From NCBI GenBank assembly GCA_964036665.1, contig OZ038530.1, forward strand, positions 10,876,501 to 10,940,500: a DNA stretch of 64,000 nucleotides, written 5' to 3'. This DNA comes from Gordius sp. MW1. Its lineage: Eukaryota; Nematomorpha; Gordioida; Gordea; Gordiidae. Of this stretch, positions 1 through 10,852 are shown one piece after another; the stretch's first letter is position 1; every line of letters begins with the position of its first letter. Below the pieces are notes generated by a model. The model worked only from the letters and a program-made list of their open reading frames with translations. It had not been told where the DNA came from and did not search any database. A program made the position numbers and the translations under genes.

Positions 1-59
1 CTTATGAAAAACCGCTCTAAGTTCTAAACGGTAATCGCAAGATTTACAAATAACTATCT

Positions 60-120
60 AACCTATTGGTAACGCAAGGTTATTGCTTGCAGGAGATTTC
101 AGGCAAACTTTATCGGTGTG
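60..120 (+). mobile_element. Helitron helicase fragment
   Basis: A short stretch reads LLLAGDFRQTLSV in one frame (about 79-117), which is the Walker B-like motif of the Pif1-family helicase in Helitron RepHel proteins. The reading frame does not extend, so this is a scrap. The same motif recurs near 900 in a longer relic, so two Helitron copies, or one rearranged copy, lie here. Confidence 0.6.
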
Positions 121-639
121 TAGTGTTTAGACATTGGCGACATTAAGTAGCCAATTGGATAAAATCGAATTAAGTAGCGAATTGGATAAAATCGGATGAT
201 TTTTTGTTCTAGTTTGTTCTACACCATTTCCAGAATATTCGAGAATCTAAATTAGGAACTATATAATGCCACTGCATGGAATTTAGAGATCCGTAATTCT
301 TCTGATCCTCACAGGATTACTTTACTCCATCCCATTTATTCTCGTTACATATCTATCCATATGTTTTATAACTACATCTTCGCTGCATTTGTTTAACCTC
401 GCGTTTTGTCCTTTTATCTCCAAATTGTATTCGCATGATATTTTTCTTTTAAATAAAGATTCTTTGGATATATTAGACTGCATGCATTTCATCCAAACAC
501 GACTAAATTGGTGATATAGCAAAATAGGTGATCAACATATCCTCCTAAACTCCATCACTAAATTGGTGACCCCTCTCAAACATGAACACGCAACCTACTG
601 ATTTTTTAACTTCCAATGAGGAAATACCAATAAACACTT

Positions 640-2056
640 CTACTACTGGAGGTATCAAGCAGGAATCAATTGTCCACATCAAAATCCGTGAATTCCACTC
701 TAGGAACATTCAGATTTGGATAGCAGTAACCCAGAGGCAGTGTGCAACATAACAAAAGAATCGTTCATGGCCACAGTACACAGACGGTGTAAAGTTATCA
801 TCTGGGAAATGTATTATGGCACACAAACATTCCTTGAGGCATTGGACAGGACATTGAAGGATATAAAAAATAGCACAAACTATGGCGGCACTCTGTTACT
901 CCTTTCAAGTGATTTCAGACAAACACTTCCCGTCATTCCACGTTCAACGTACGCTGATGAGATCAACGCTTGCTTAAAATCCGTCACTGTGGCGTAATGT
1001 TAAAAAATTAGAACTGAAATTAAACATGCGCGTTCATATGCTTAAAGTTCCACCCGCGGAAGCATTCTCAAAACAACTGTTGGATATTGGTGATGGAAAA
1101 GTTGATTTGTATGAAAATACTGGATGCATATAATTACCGTTAAATTTTTGCACAATCGTCGACTCCCAAAATACTCTCATATATTTCCAGATCTATATAC
1201 ACAATACAAAAATCTTCCCTGGATGTCCGAAAGAGCAATATTGTCAGCAAAAATTGTGGACGGCAATAGTTTAAATTCCAAGATACAACAGTTGTTGCCA
1301 GGTGACTTGGTGTCACACAAATCTGTCGATACAGTTTGCGATGCTAACGAGGCTGTAAATTATCCAATTAAGTTTTTGAATTCATTGGATTTGTCAGGCA
1401 TGCCCCGCACCATACAATTGAAGGTTGGATCTCCGGTAGTTTTGCTTCGTAATTTAAACCCACCACAGCTGTGTAATGGCACACGGTTAGTCATTAAAAA
1501 ATTTATGAAAATGTTATCGAAGTCATCATTTTGAATGGCGAGTTCCGAGGTAAAAATGTATTGCTGCCACGAACCCCTATAATTCCCACAGATGTGCCGG
1601 TTGAATTCAACGTATTCAATTTCCAATTAGATTGGCATTCGCAATAACTTAATAAGGCTCAAGGTCAAACAATGTCAATTTGTGGCTTAGATTTGGGCAC
1701 ATCATGCTTTTCCCACGGACAGCTTTACATGGCATGTTCTCGCGTGGGTTGTGGGTAAACCATCCCGTTTGATTGTGTTGGCTAAAGATGGACTAACCAA
1801 AAATATTGTATACTCCATCGCACGTAGAGATTGATGATGATTTATTTTTTAATCGTCATAATATGATGTATATATAGGTATCAAAAATGATTTAATAAAA
1901 TAAAAAGAATAAAGAAATGATTAGGTATTGTCATTTTATAGGCCAACATTGTCACAAAGCTCCATTCTTATTTCATTCATAACCACACACCCATACACTT
2001 ATAGTATTTTCTAAAAATAATGTATATAGCAAAACAACGTTTGCCGGGTCAGCTAG
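640..2056 (+). mobile_element. Helitron 3' half: degenerate Pif1-like helicase and 3' terminus
   Basis: Helitrons are rolling-circle DNA transposons whose RepHel protein ends in a Pif1-type helicase. Translation from about 716 gives CNITKES, then LLLLSSDFRQTLPVIPR and ADEINACLKS. From about 1210 it gives LPWMSERAILSAK, NYPIKFLNSLDLSGMP, LRNLNPPQLCNGTRLV, and at about 1650 NKAQGQT with SHGQLYMACSRVG. These are the helicase motifs in their usual order. Several stops and frame changes interrupt them, so the gene is dead. The sequence GCCGGGTCAGCTAG ends at 2056 and is followed by T. This is the Helitron 3' end (short hairpin, then CTAG) inserted before a T. The 5' end and the Rep nuclease domain are not in the window or were lost. 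Confidence 0.85.
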
Positions 2057-2797
2057 TATATATATAATATCAGGAGGCGAGGTTGTGTCTTTCCATTTCT
2101 TGTTGTGAAAGAAGTTCATAGACCTTTGTCATTCGCAACCCCTTGGGTTAGGTCAAACGCCTAAAATATTACCCTCATGTCATATGCAATGTGTCTTCAC
2201 AGCCAAATATTTAAAAAAAGGCTTTTTAATAAATAATTAAAGGGCTTATGTAGACTAAATAGTAAGGTGAATATATATTTTAAAAACCTTGGGGTGTATT
2301 GCTAAAGGTATTTGAAACTAGCGGGATTTATTAAATTTTAACACATTTAATACACGGCCAGACCTTAATTTATATGAGGTGAGGTCACAATTATCATAAC
2401 ATAACAAAAGTAAGGGGGGACTTACTAATACCAATTAACCTGTTGCCTTTAAAAGTCCAGCTATTAAGCGTAACTCTAACTTGATGAAAAATATGAGTTA
2501 CGAAAGTATACATGGGTACTGACACCTTTGAGGAGATTTCCCTTAGATACTGATAATTAAAGTATTCATTTAATTTTAATTAATTTGACACAAAAGGAGG
2601 TAGTCGTTTCAATAAAGAAAAGAATTTTATCATCTTATGACCCTTGGAGGAAAGTATATTTCTTCTACCCTTTTCGTCATTTCGCCTAATGAGATATGTA
2701 ATTAAGAGGCAAAATAATGTTTGTTATTGCTAGCATTATATTAAGTTACAATCGATTGTTGGTTTTTTTAATTAACTTGAGACATAGGCTTGATTAA
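2057..2797. other. Intergenic, no gene seen
   Basis: AT-rich sequence between the Helitron end and the piggyBac-type MITE. I see no coding pattern, RNA gene or repeat boundary in it. Confidence 0.5.
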
Positions 2798-3415
2798 CCC
2801 TCGAGAGTATTTGTGGGGTATTTTGGTACCCCACGCAAATTATAAATTTAAATATAAAACGCAATTTAAATCTAATGAATCTGGCCTTTTCAGTAGCTTA
2901 ATATTTTATCAAGAACTAGGTTAGGTGAAAATTTCATAGGTTTTAGCTTTCTACTTTTTAAAATATAGAGCTTTTTTGGCTCGTGGGGTTCTGTTATACC
3001 TCACGAATACTCTCACGTAAGTTTTTTTCTATGTGAAAAAATGTATGTATATTTTTTTATATGAAGATATCTTTTACAAATTGTGTTTTTAATACATTTT
3101 GAACATTCTTTTAATAAAAATCACGTTTATTTTGATTTATTTTAAGGTATATGATGTCAAGAGGTAAAATAAGGGGAAGCTCTAAAATAACCAAAATAAA
3201 AATGGGGGTCCAGAAAATTGTTAATAAGTTTAGTAATGTTGATTAGATTTATATCAAAATTTATACCATCAATCTTAAGACCTTTATAAACATATGTTTA
3301 AAATTTCAAACGCTTTAAAGGAATAATTTAAAAGTTATAAGAAGTTTAAAAATGGGGTAGAGTTATACCCCACGAATACTCTCGCGTTCGGGATTTTTAG
3401 GAATACTCTCGAGGG
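2798..3415. mobile_element. piggyBac-type MITE with TTAA target duplication
   Basis: The element begins CCCTCGAGAGTATT after a TTAA at 2794-2797 and ends AATACTCTCGAGGG before a TTAA at 3416-3419. The 14-bp terminal repeats are perfect, and both flanks are TTAA, the target site and duplication typical of piggyBac transposons. Sub-terminal copies of the same motif joined to GTGGGGTA lie at 2813-2820 and, inverted, at 3367-3388, and a related copy is near 2995. At 618 bp it has no transposase, so it is non-autonomous. Family assignment rests on TTAA and the CCC start only. Confidence 0.8.
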
Positions 3416-4174
3416 TTAAAGAAAACATATTTTAAAATTAATTTTTAAAAATAAATATTTTCAATAATCTATTTAAATGAGTTAAATCCTGAACTCTATT
3501 CTCATTTTCCATTATAGATTGACCAATTAAGAGTTGTAATCTGTTATGTAATTTTCTTTTAATACAATTTTTATTATAAACTTGATAAAAAACACAGCAA
3601 AATTTACAAGTCAACCCTTTTATAAATAAACTTGTATAACGATAACTATTACTCCAAATTAATTCTATAAATTACTGTAGTAGTTATTTAAGCCATTTCC
3701 TTCAATCTTCTATAATACATACGTTAAAACACAGACACAAAAATTATAAACTATTTCCTTAATAAAATAGCACTATAAATACATAAAACAATAGTGTGTT
3801 GTTCTAAGGATTTAACACTAATCATTAAAATAAAATTATGTGCTCAATTGAGGGATGATCCCTCGATTCTTAAATTGTGTTCAAATTTTCAAACTTAATT
3901 TGCCGTTTATCACATAATTTAAAAAGCTATTGGTGTAATTGTTATATTTTAAATTATAACATTGTCGAAAAAACTCGTATTAGCAAACTCTTAAATTGTA
4001 TTAAATTAGATGTATTACTACAAATCCAATGTGAGAAGTCATTGCTATTTAATAATCCTTCAAAACTTAAATTTTAAGCCTACAATAATTAACATCAAAA
4101 ATCAAAAGGTATTTCTTTCAGTTTCGAACTCCTTGGAATAATTGAATTCGAAAACATTATATATACCACGGGCG
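3416..4174. other. Intergenic, no gene seen
   Basis: Very AT-rich. A 66-codon open frame at 3877-4077 has no recognisable domain and reads like chance in low-complexity sequence. No exon for the missing ADAM C terminus was found here on the minus strand. Confidence 0.4.
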
Positions 4175-5751
4175 CTAGACGATCGATAAAAAGTCTAACC
4201 TCGTTATTGGAATGATTAAAAGGTGAAACAACAACGTCCGCGACGGTATTAAATGCGACGATAAATTTTCGAGAAACAAAAAGCTGCTGAGCTTATCGCC
4301 TCGCTTTTTGCCAAAGTATTCAGCCGAACATTCAACAGATCGTTGTCCTCCTATCTTAAGGCAAAATTCGCTGCAGCATTCATCGTTGAGCGGACTGCAA
4401 GTGTAACCTTTATCCCGGCGTAAAGTGCAAGCCCTTTTCTTAGTTGGCGTTCCTCTTACCTCCGCCATTTTGTTATGTGGTGGGACCTTGAAAGTCACAA
4501 GACTTCGGTCTCGCAGCACGTCGGATAGGTTTCTCGCGTGGTAAATTGGTGGCAACTTGAGCAATAACATTTCTTCTCCGGCCCCTCCTCCAAATGCATC
4601 TGTGTATTCTCTATTGCCTGTGAAGAGGGGTTCATCGGGAGGATAACAGCAAGGATCCCATTGTTCGCAAAAAGGTGAGGGTCCGCAATCGCATTCCTCT
4701 CCAACGTCTTTTACCCCATTTCCGCACCTGGGTCCGGTTAAACAGGTTCCTTTGACTCCGATGACCTCCGCTATTTGGCGTTTGCTGCAAGCGCTGAACA
4801 GCCAATTGTTGCGCCTCCCGCCGGTGGATGCTTCGCTGTACATCAGGAAGGTATCGCCACCTTTACCACCCCCCGCACCGCTCATGCATTCGGTAACGTT
4901 ATCGTGATAACTTCCCAAAGCATGACCTAGCTCATGGGTTACTGTGATGAGGGATATGTGCTGTGGTACGACCTTACCCTTGTGCATCACGGTAAAGATA
5001 CCCGTGTTGAAGCTGTACTGCTTACCATCTTCCTCCAAGAATCACCGAACCTAACATAGGGATATAAGGACAAATTTATATACTTGGCTTTAGCCTTCCG
5101 CTTGATTTTATAATTTCAAAGTATGATTAAGATCAAAATCATTAGTTGGTCTCTTATTATACCTTCATATAATTGTCTCCAAAAATAGTCAAAAAAATCT
5201 ATTTTTTGTTAATTAAATTAATGACTAAGCCCTCCGGACAAATTTTTAAAATTATGAGAGAAAGATTGAAGAAGGGTAATGTAAAAATTTAAACAAACTT
5301 TTAGATATTAAGTTAGTAAAAAAGGCTCAGCCTTTTGCCATTAATAACCTGACAAATACCCCCAGCTCGACCGTTTATATCCGCGTCGGCTATCCAAGTT
5401 AAGCCAAGAATGCCGTCGTCTAGAGTGCGACAAGTAAAGGCCAGGGCTAAACAATAACCCGACCAATCGTATAGGGAGAAGGCGTTCAGGAAATCGTTAG
5501 CATTTTGCAAAGAATTAACCAATTTGTAGTCGGCACTATTTGGGGGATTAGTGAGGGAGGGTCATGTTATCAACAACAAAACCCACGTTATCTGGCAGCC
5601 CATCTCCATCGAAATCGACCGTACGGTATATACTATCCACTGCTAATACGTGAAATAACATCTCGTCCGTAGGTCTTTCCCGCGCTCTTGGGCGCAACCC
5701 GGGCAGATCTCTAGTGAGGACTACGCCAAAGCATGGCTTGGCCGGGCATAG
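4175..5751 (-). CDS. ADAM10-like metalloprotease/disintegrin gene, partial and probably degenerate
   Basis: ADAM10 (Kuzbanian) proteases are membrane zinc enzymes that shed the ectodomains of proteins such as Notch. Reading down the minus strand, an exon opening after a good acceptor (5752-5753) codes VLAVDSIYRTVDFDGDG, then DDGILGLTWIADADI and GGICQ. A CAG/GT donor follows at 5349/5348. Splicing to 5032 keeps phase and continues EDGKQYSFNTGIFTV, then the zinc site HELGHALGSYHD, LMYSEAS, CGNG, GEECDCG and the disintegrin cysteines. This order matches ADAM10 rather than ADAM17. About 60 residues of extra sequence split the disintegrin domain after CCYPPDEP. One frame change is needed near 5555 within the upstream exon (host gene or assembly error). 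The signal, prodomain, Cys-rich region, membrane span and tail are not found, and the last 50 codons match nothing. A pseudogene or truncated paralogue is likely. Confidence 0.7.
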
Positions 5752-5967
5752 CTAGTAGATGAAAAGTTGTTGCAATAATACACAAGAGAGAAATATATCA
5801 TTTAGACTGCTGAAAAGAACTTGACAAAGTCGCAGCCTATGTGGCACTATTTTTCATACCACGCTTAAATTTCTAAGTAATGGGTATGGCGTCTTTAAGC
5901 TGAATATGATAAAGAACATTGTCGTACACAGTTAATCCTACATCACCATATTAGAATTATCTTTGAT

Positions 5968-6152
5968 CATGGGCTAAGGCAGAGGGAGGGGGGCAGGGGG
6001 GGGGGGGCCCCTAAATGGGGGAAAAAAAATTTAATGCAAAAACTCTTAAAAATTAAAAAATTTATGTTTTGCCCCCCCCCTAATTAAACTTTTGAACGTT
6101 TCGCCCCCCGCCCCCCCCCCCCCCCCTAATCCAAAACCTGGCTCCGCCCATG
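5968..6152. mobile_element. hAT-type MITE, CATGGGC family, 8-bp target duplication
   Basis: The ends are CATGGGC and GCCCATG. The flanks are a perfect 8-bp direct repeat TCTTTGAT (5960-5967 and 6153-6160). The interior holds long G and C runs around an AT-rich core. No coding sequence. The 8-bp duplication points to hAT transposase acting in trans. Confidence 0.85.
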
Positions 6153-6160
6153 TCTTTGAT

Positions 6161-7347
6161 ATTTAATAATATTTCGAACAACACATCATTTCGGTTTAAA
6201 TTTTTAAAATTAAAATATATAATAAACCTTTGTGATTCCACCTATATTTTACAAAATAATTAGTTCCTTTTTAAAGCAAGTAATGGACAAGCGAATTTTA
6301 AAATAAGAAAATACTTGACTAAAATTACTATGGGATACACGATCAGGGTAAATATTTTTCCATGTAACCTTTATAATTTTCAGTTTGGCTTCCTAAATCG
6401 TGAGAACATTAAGAAAAAACGGCTGGAAAATGTAAAATTTAGAATAATTAAAAGAGTCATTCAAACGTTTTTAAACCAGCGCCCAGTTGGATAGGATTAT
6501 TTAATTAGTTCTTCGAGACTATTTTTTGACTACCAATTCCAATGTAATGCACGCTCGTTCACCGAGGCAAAAAGCAACAAAATAAGTAATAAAGCAACGG
6601 ACCACTTCTACTTAATTCCCTATATTTTGGTAAAAATATATATCATTATATCCTCAAAACTTTGACTTGTAATCCTAAATTAATCGAAATCTGCATAAAC
6701 ACGATACAATCTTTATCTTTATGATTTCCTTATTTTTAAGAAAAAAATGTAGAATTGAAATCCGATTTTTTGCGAATTAAATAATATTAAAACAATAAAT
6801 ATCACAAACTACGGCACTATCTTAAAACTAATATAACGTTAAAAATAAAGATAATCAATTAAAAATCAGTGTAAATAAATTTTTTTGAGTGAAGTAGACT
6901 TGGAAAAATTGGTCATATCAAGTATTTGACTAAAAACATAAAAAAATCAGCCCCACCCATCCCTGTTATATTACTACAAGTAAAATTCATCTTCTTAATT
7001 TCTAAATAATTCAAATATTTAGAATGATGATGGTTTATATTTTAGATATATACAAATTAAATTTAAATCTTTTGGTTTATTAATCTAGGCGAAATCATTG
7101 TGCCATCTGTTTTCCATAAATCCATGCAAATTTAATTCATTTTATAAATCACGTTATCCACATTTTTACTTGATTCGGTAGCTATGAGTTGAATGATAAA
7201 AAAAATTTATCCAAAAATTATGGTTGTCGAGGCGCATCTCAAGGTAACAACTAGGAGCCAACATTCAAACTCCAATTTAGGCTGCTTTACTAAACGTTTG
7301 ACCTCAACGTGCGGTCCTTATTCTAATAACGAAAATTCGTATTTCGC
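6161..7347. other. Intergenic, upstream of the secreted-protein cluster
   Basis: AT-rich with no coding pattern. It holds the presumed upstream region of the gene at 7451. Nothing else is recognisable. Confidence 0.4.
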
Positions 7348-7358
7348 TTATAAATAAA
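7348..7358 (+). promoter_or_regulatory. Probable TATA box of the Gly/Gln-rich gene 1
   Basis: TTATAAATAAA lies about 95 bases before the ATG at 7451 in otherwise less regular sequence. The position would leave a 5' leader of about 65-70 bases. Strong TATA boxes fit genes with high tissue-specific secretory output. Position-based inference only. Confidence 0.45.
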
Positions 7359-7450
7359 ACCTTTCTACCGTCTTTACCACAATATTATTTATTTTTACCG
7401 AGATTTTAATATACTCTAAAGTCCAACAAAATTTAGATAGATAAAAGTTA

Positions 7451-8928
7451 ATGGGGTTAACTTTATTGCTTACTTTGGTTGCTCTAGGCCAGTCATCGAG
7501 CCAAGCTCCACTCACGACGGGTGGTAGTTTTGGGGGATTTTCTTCTAATCAGTTTGCGCCATCTGGAGCCCAAACCGGTGGATTTGGGGGATTATCTAGC
7601 CTATTTGCACCATCTAGTGGAGGTCAAACCCTGAGCTCCTCCGATTTTAACCGTTTAACGGGCTCACCCGGTCAATTTTCGATAAATCCATCATTTTCAA
7701 GCCAACAGCAACAACCCTCGTCAACAGATTTATTGTCCTTGTTGTCTGGCCGATCAGCTTCTCTAGCACCTCCAAGCTCCTCATCGTTTAGTAGCTTTCA
7801 GCCGGGTGCTCAGCAAGGTCCAACCATAGATTTGACCAGCTTATTACAAGGGGGTAATACCGGGACCGCACCAATCAATTTAAACTCTTTTCTAGGCAGT
7901 GGTTTTCAAAGTTCCCAACAACGACCCCAAGGTTTAGATTTGACCTCGATTCTTTCTGGCCTTACAGCCCCCGCCGCTCAGAATCCAACATCGATCGATT
8001 TATCAAGCCTTATAGGAGCCGGTTCACGTCAAGTCGCTCCCCCGCCTAGCCTCGATATCGCTTCCTTATTGGGTACCCTGACTAAGTCGACCGCCTTACA
8101 ACAAACTCCCCAGAGCTTAGATATCAGCTCCCTCTTCGCATCTAATAAACAAGGGGCCTCTGCGGGTCCAGACCTTACCATAGACTTGAGTACCCTGCTC
8201 AACCTATTGAACAAGCAAGGACCTTCCACAACTACTCCTGGTCGGACCGGTAGCTTTGATTCTGGCAGCTTAAGCCCACCGGCTGGTATCGGGTCTCAAC
8301 CTCAACAACAACAAAATTTTGGTCCTCAACAACAAGGACCACCAGGATCCGGTGGCTTCCAGTCAGGTCAGTTTGGAGCGCCAGGAGGCCAGTTTGGGGG
8401 GGCTAATCCTGGTTTTGGTCAATTTGGTGGTGGGGCCTCTACAGGTTTTGGTGGCTCGTTTGGCGGCCCCGGTTCAGGTTTCCCTGGTCAATCAGGAGGT
8501 TTTCCGGGCCAAGCCGGAGGTTTTCCGGGCCAATCAGGAGGTTTTCCTGGTCAATCCGGATTCGGGGGACAATCTAACATTGGGTTTCCCCAATCGGGGG
8601 GTTTTGGTGGCCAGCCTAACTTTGGACAACAAGGCGGTTTTCCCCAAAATTCAGCAGGTGAATGTGCAATGCTTTATTTAAGACCCTTTGTAAAAATCAT
8701 TATTTTATTAATCATATTGTTTGTAAAAATGTATTAGGTAATTTTGGGAGCCCTGGTGGCCAGGGTGGTGGCTTGTTCGGAGGAGGTCAGTTCGGAGGAG
8801 GTCAGTTCGGAGGAGGTGGGTTCGGACAGGGTGGCTTTAGCGGAGGTATGCCTGGAGGAGGTAGCCCGGGCATGTTCGGGAGAAAGAAGAGAAGCGCCTC
8901 TTTTTTGAGAAAATATTATGAAAGATAA
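7451..8928 (+). CDS. Secreted Gly/Gln-rich repetitive protein 1 with C-terminal basic cleavage site
   Basis: Two exons, 7451-8657 and 8738-8928, give 465 residues. The 80-bp intron has a CAG/GTGAAT donor and a TATTAG acceptor, and splicing rejoins the same Gly-rich frame. The protein opens with a signal peptide (MGLTLLLTLVALGQSSSQA). Residues about 90-260 carry at least seven spaced copies of a motif such as IDLTSLL, LDLTSIL, IDLSSLI, LDIASLL, LDISSLF and IDLSTLL. Residues about 280-400 are QQ and FGG rich with repeats of GGFPGQS. Exon 2 repeats GGGQF and ends GRKKRSASFLRKYYER, a furin-like RKKR site 12 residues before the stop. AATAAA follows at 8983. The composition suggests an extracellular structural protein (silk, cement, sheath or cuticle), but no known family is recognised. 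The gene at 10853 is a paralogue in the same orientation. Confidence 0.85.
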
Positions 8929-9515
8929 TATGCATTATAATAATATTATACGAATAGAACATTATTAAATATTCATAGAATATAATAAACTTTTGATAAC
9001 CAACTCTTTTATTAAATCTTAGAAGGTTTTTATTTATTTATATTTAAAATATACAAGAAAATTTTTCTTTGAAAATTAAATCATTAGGTATTAAAAAATT
9101 AATATAAAATTTAAATAGATTTTCTCCTCACTGAAATAAGCTATACGATACAAAATTTGCATTATATAGTATTTTTATCAAGGCTACTACCAGCCCCCCA
9201 AAAATCTCCTTCTATAAAATTTTATTTATATTGCCCAAGAAGATCTTTTTATAATACCTTCCTTATATGATTAAAATTTTAATGTTTTACAATTATTGTT
9301 TTTGAAATTAATTAGACACAACCACAAGTAGCCCTTGGCTATATTTCCCTAACACTTAAAAACGTTTTAAAATTAGCCGATTATCATTAACGACAATCTT
9401 AGCGACACGGCAATATTAAAAAAAAATTTCATAAAAGTATCTAAATTGGGTTAATCGCAATGCGTTTTTTTCGCACCTGCATCAAAAATACCATTTCTAA
9501 CGATTAACTTAAAAT
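8929..9515. other. Intergenic between the cluster gene 1 and a hAT MITE
   Basis: The first 60 bases hold the polyadenylation signal AATAAA of the upstream gene. The remainder is AT-rich with no visible gene. Confidence 0.4.
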
Positions 9516-10033
9516 CACGCCTCTGGAAAATACTCCAGATTCAATTCGGGATGCGATTCGAATTTGATTCTAAATTATACGAGACCGCAATCTAGATAAT
9601 AAATAAAGTTTAATTGATGCCTAGGCGAAAATTTCAACCAAAAACTATGTTAAATTTGGCTAATTTTGATACTGAAGAAGAAAAATAAGTAAGACTTGGG
9701 ACCCTAATAAATCATCGAATTACGCTAAAGTTTTTTTTATAGAACAAATAAAAACTGACAAAATAACACCATTGTTTCAGAGATATGGATATTTTATCCT
9801 TTTCGCCTTTTACATTTTTATATTCACTTTTTGCATTTTCAAGAATAAATTTTTTGAAATGTATTATTAATTTAATGCGATTTTTAGGAATTAAAACTTG
9901 CAAAAAATTTGAATCGAAGTCGAATCCTTAATTTAATATTCGACGAATCTCAAATCGAATATTATTTTAAATAAAAGTTTCGAATTCGAATTAAAACTAA
10001 AAATATTTGATTCTATTCAAATTCCAGAGGCGT
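9516..10033. mobile_element. hAT-type MITE, ACGCCTCTGGAA termini
   Basis: Inverted ends (C)ACGCCTCTGGAA at 9516 and TTCCAGAGGCGT ending at 10033 are flanked by a perfect 8-bp duplication, CTTAAAAT (9508-9515 and 10034-10041). Inside, TTCGAAT-like words recur near both ends, as often seen for sub-terminal transposase binding sites. No intact coding frame. It sits between the two Gly/Gln-rich genes. Confidence 0.85.
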
Positions 10034-10041
10034 CTTAAAAT

Positions 10042-10730
10042 ATTAATTAAAATTTCAAAATAGCATAAGGCTATCGAGAAATATGTATTATTTTACAAAA
10101 CTAATAAAAATAGTCGCAATAAATTTTTGATATAACTATTATCACATGCAGGGTGATTGAAAAAATCTAATATCTTAAAAATGACGATTAGACCGTTTAT
10201 TAACATTGGCTATGACTTGGTATAAGGTATAAGGCAAATATGACAGAGGCAATATGAGATATAGTTTGGGTAATTAATATTATTATTTAAAAACATTTGA
10301 TTGAGACTTTCTAACTACGGCTATTTAAATAATCCAAGGTGTCTTTCATTAGCGGGGGTGGGGGCCTTTTTTTAAACTGTTTTCAGTGAATATCGCGACT
10401 TTATTGAAAAATTGTACAACTCTGCCAGAATTTAAACAACCACCAGAATCAAAATTTTCGCAATTGACAACTGTGGCATTCATTAAAATAAAATTAAAAT
10501 TCATATACATATTACCTATGTAAGTATTTTATTTAAAAAATTTGAATTAACTTACTGTAAAGTCTTTCAAAAGTCGTGTCGATAAAAAATTTCAATTCAA
10601 GGCTTTTTTGCAGTCAAATTTTTAGAAATACATCTCCTTTGAACTGTAAAGAAATTAGGAGTGAAGGTGACGATTATTTTGTAATTCAAATGTCCCGATT
10701 TATATGCACGTTCCCCTCAATCTGAGCCAG
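10042..10730. other. Intergenic, upstream of Gly/Gln-rich gene 2
   Basis: No coding pattern. A TATAAG at 10733-10738 and a TATATAAAT near 10765 are both plausible core promoter sites for the ATG at 10853. I cannot choose between them. Confidence 0.35.
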
Positions 10731-10852
10731 CTTATAAGAGTGTGTGAGATGGTCCTATAATTATTTATATAAATTTTAGTTAAGTTTGAAATAAAATAAA
10801 ATAAAACTACAGCATTTATTTAGTAACTTAAAATTATTTAAGACCCCGAGAA

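Noticed and set aside
8319-8681. 120-codon frame overlapping the Gly/Gln-rich gene 1
   Set aside because: Alternate-frame shadow of the repetitive coding exon.
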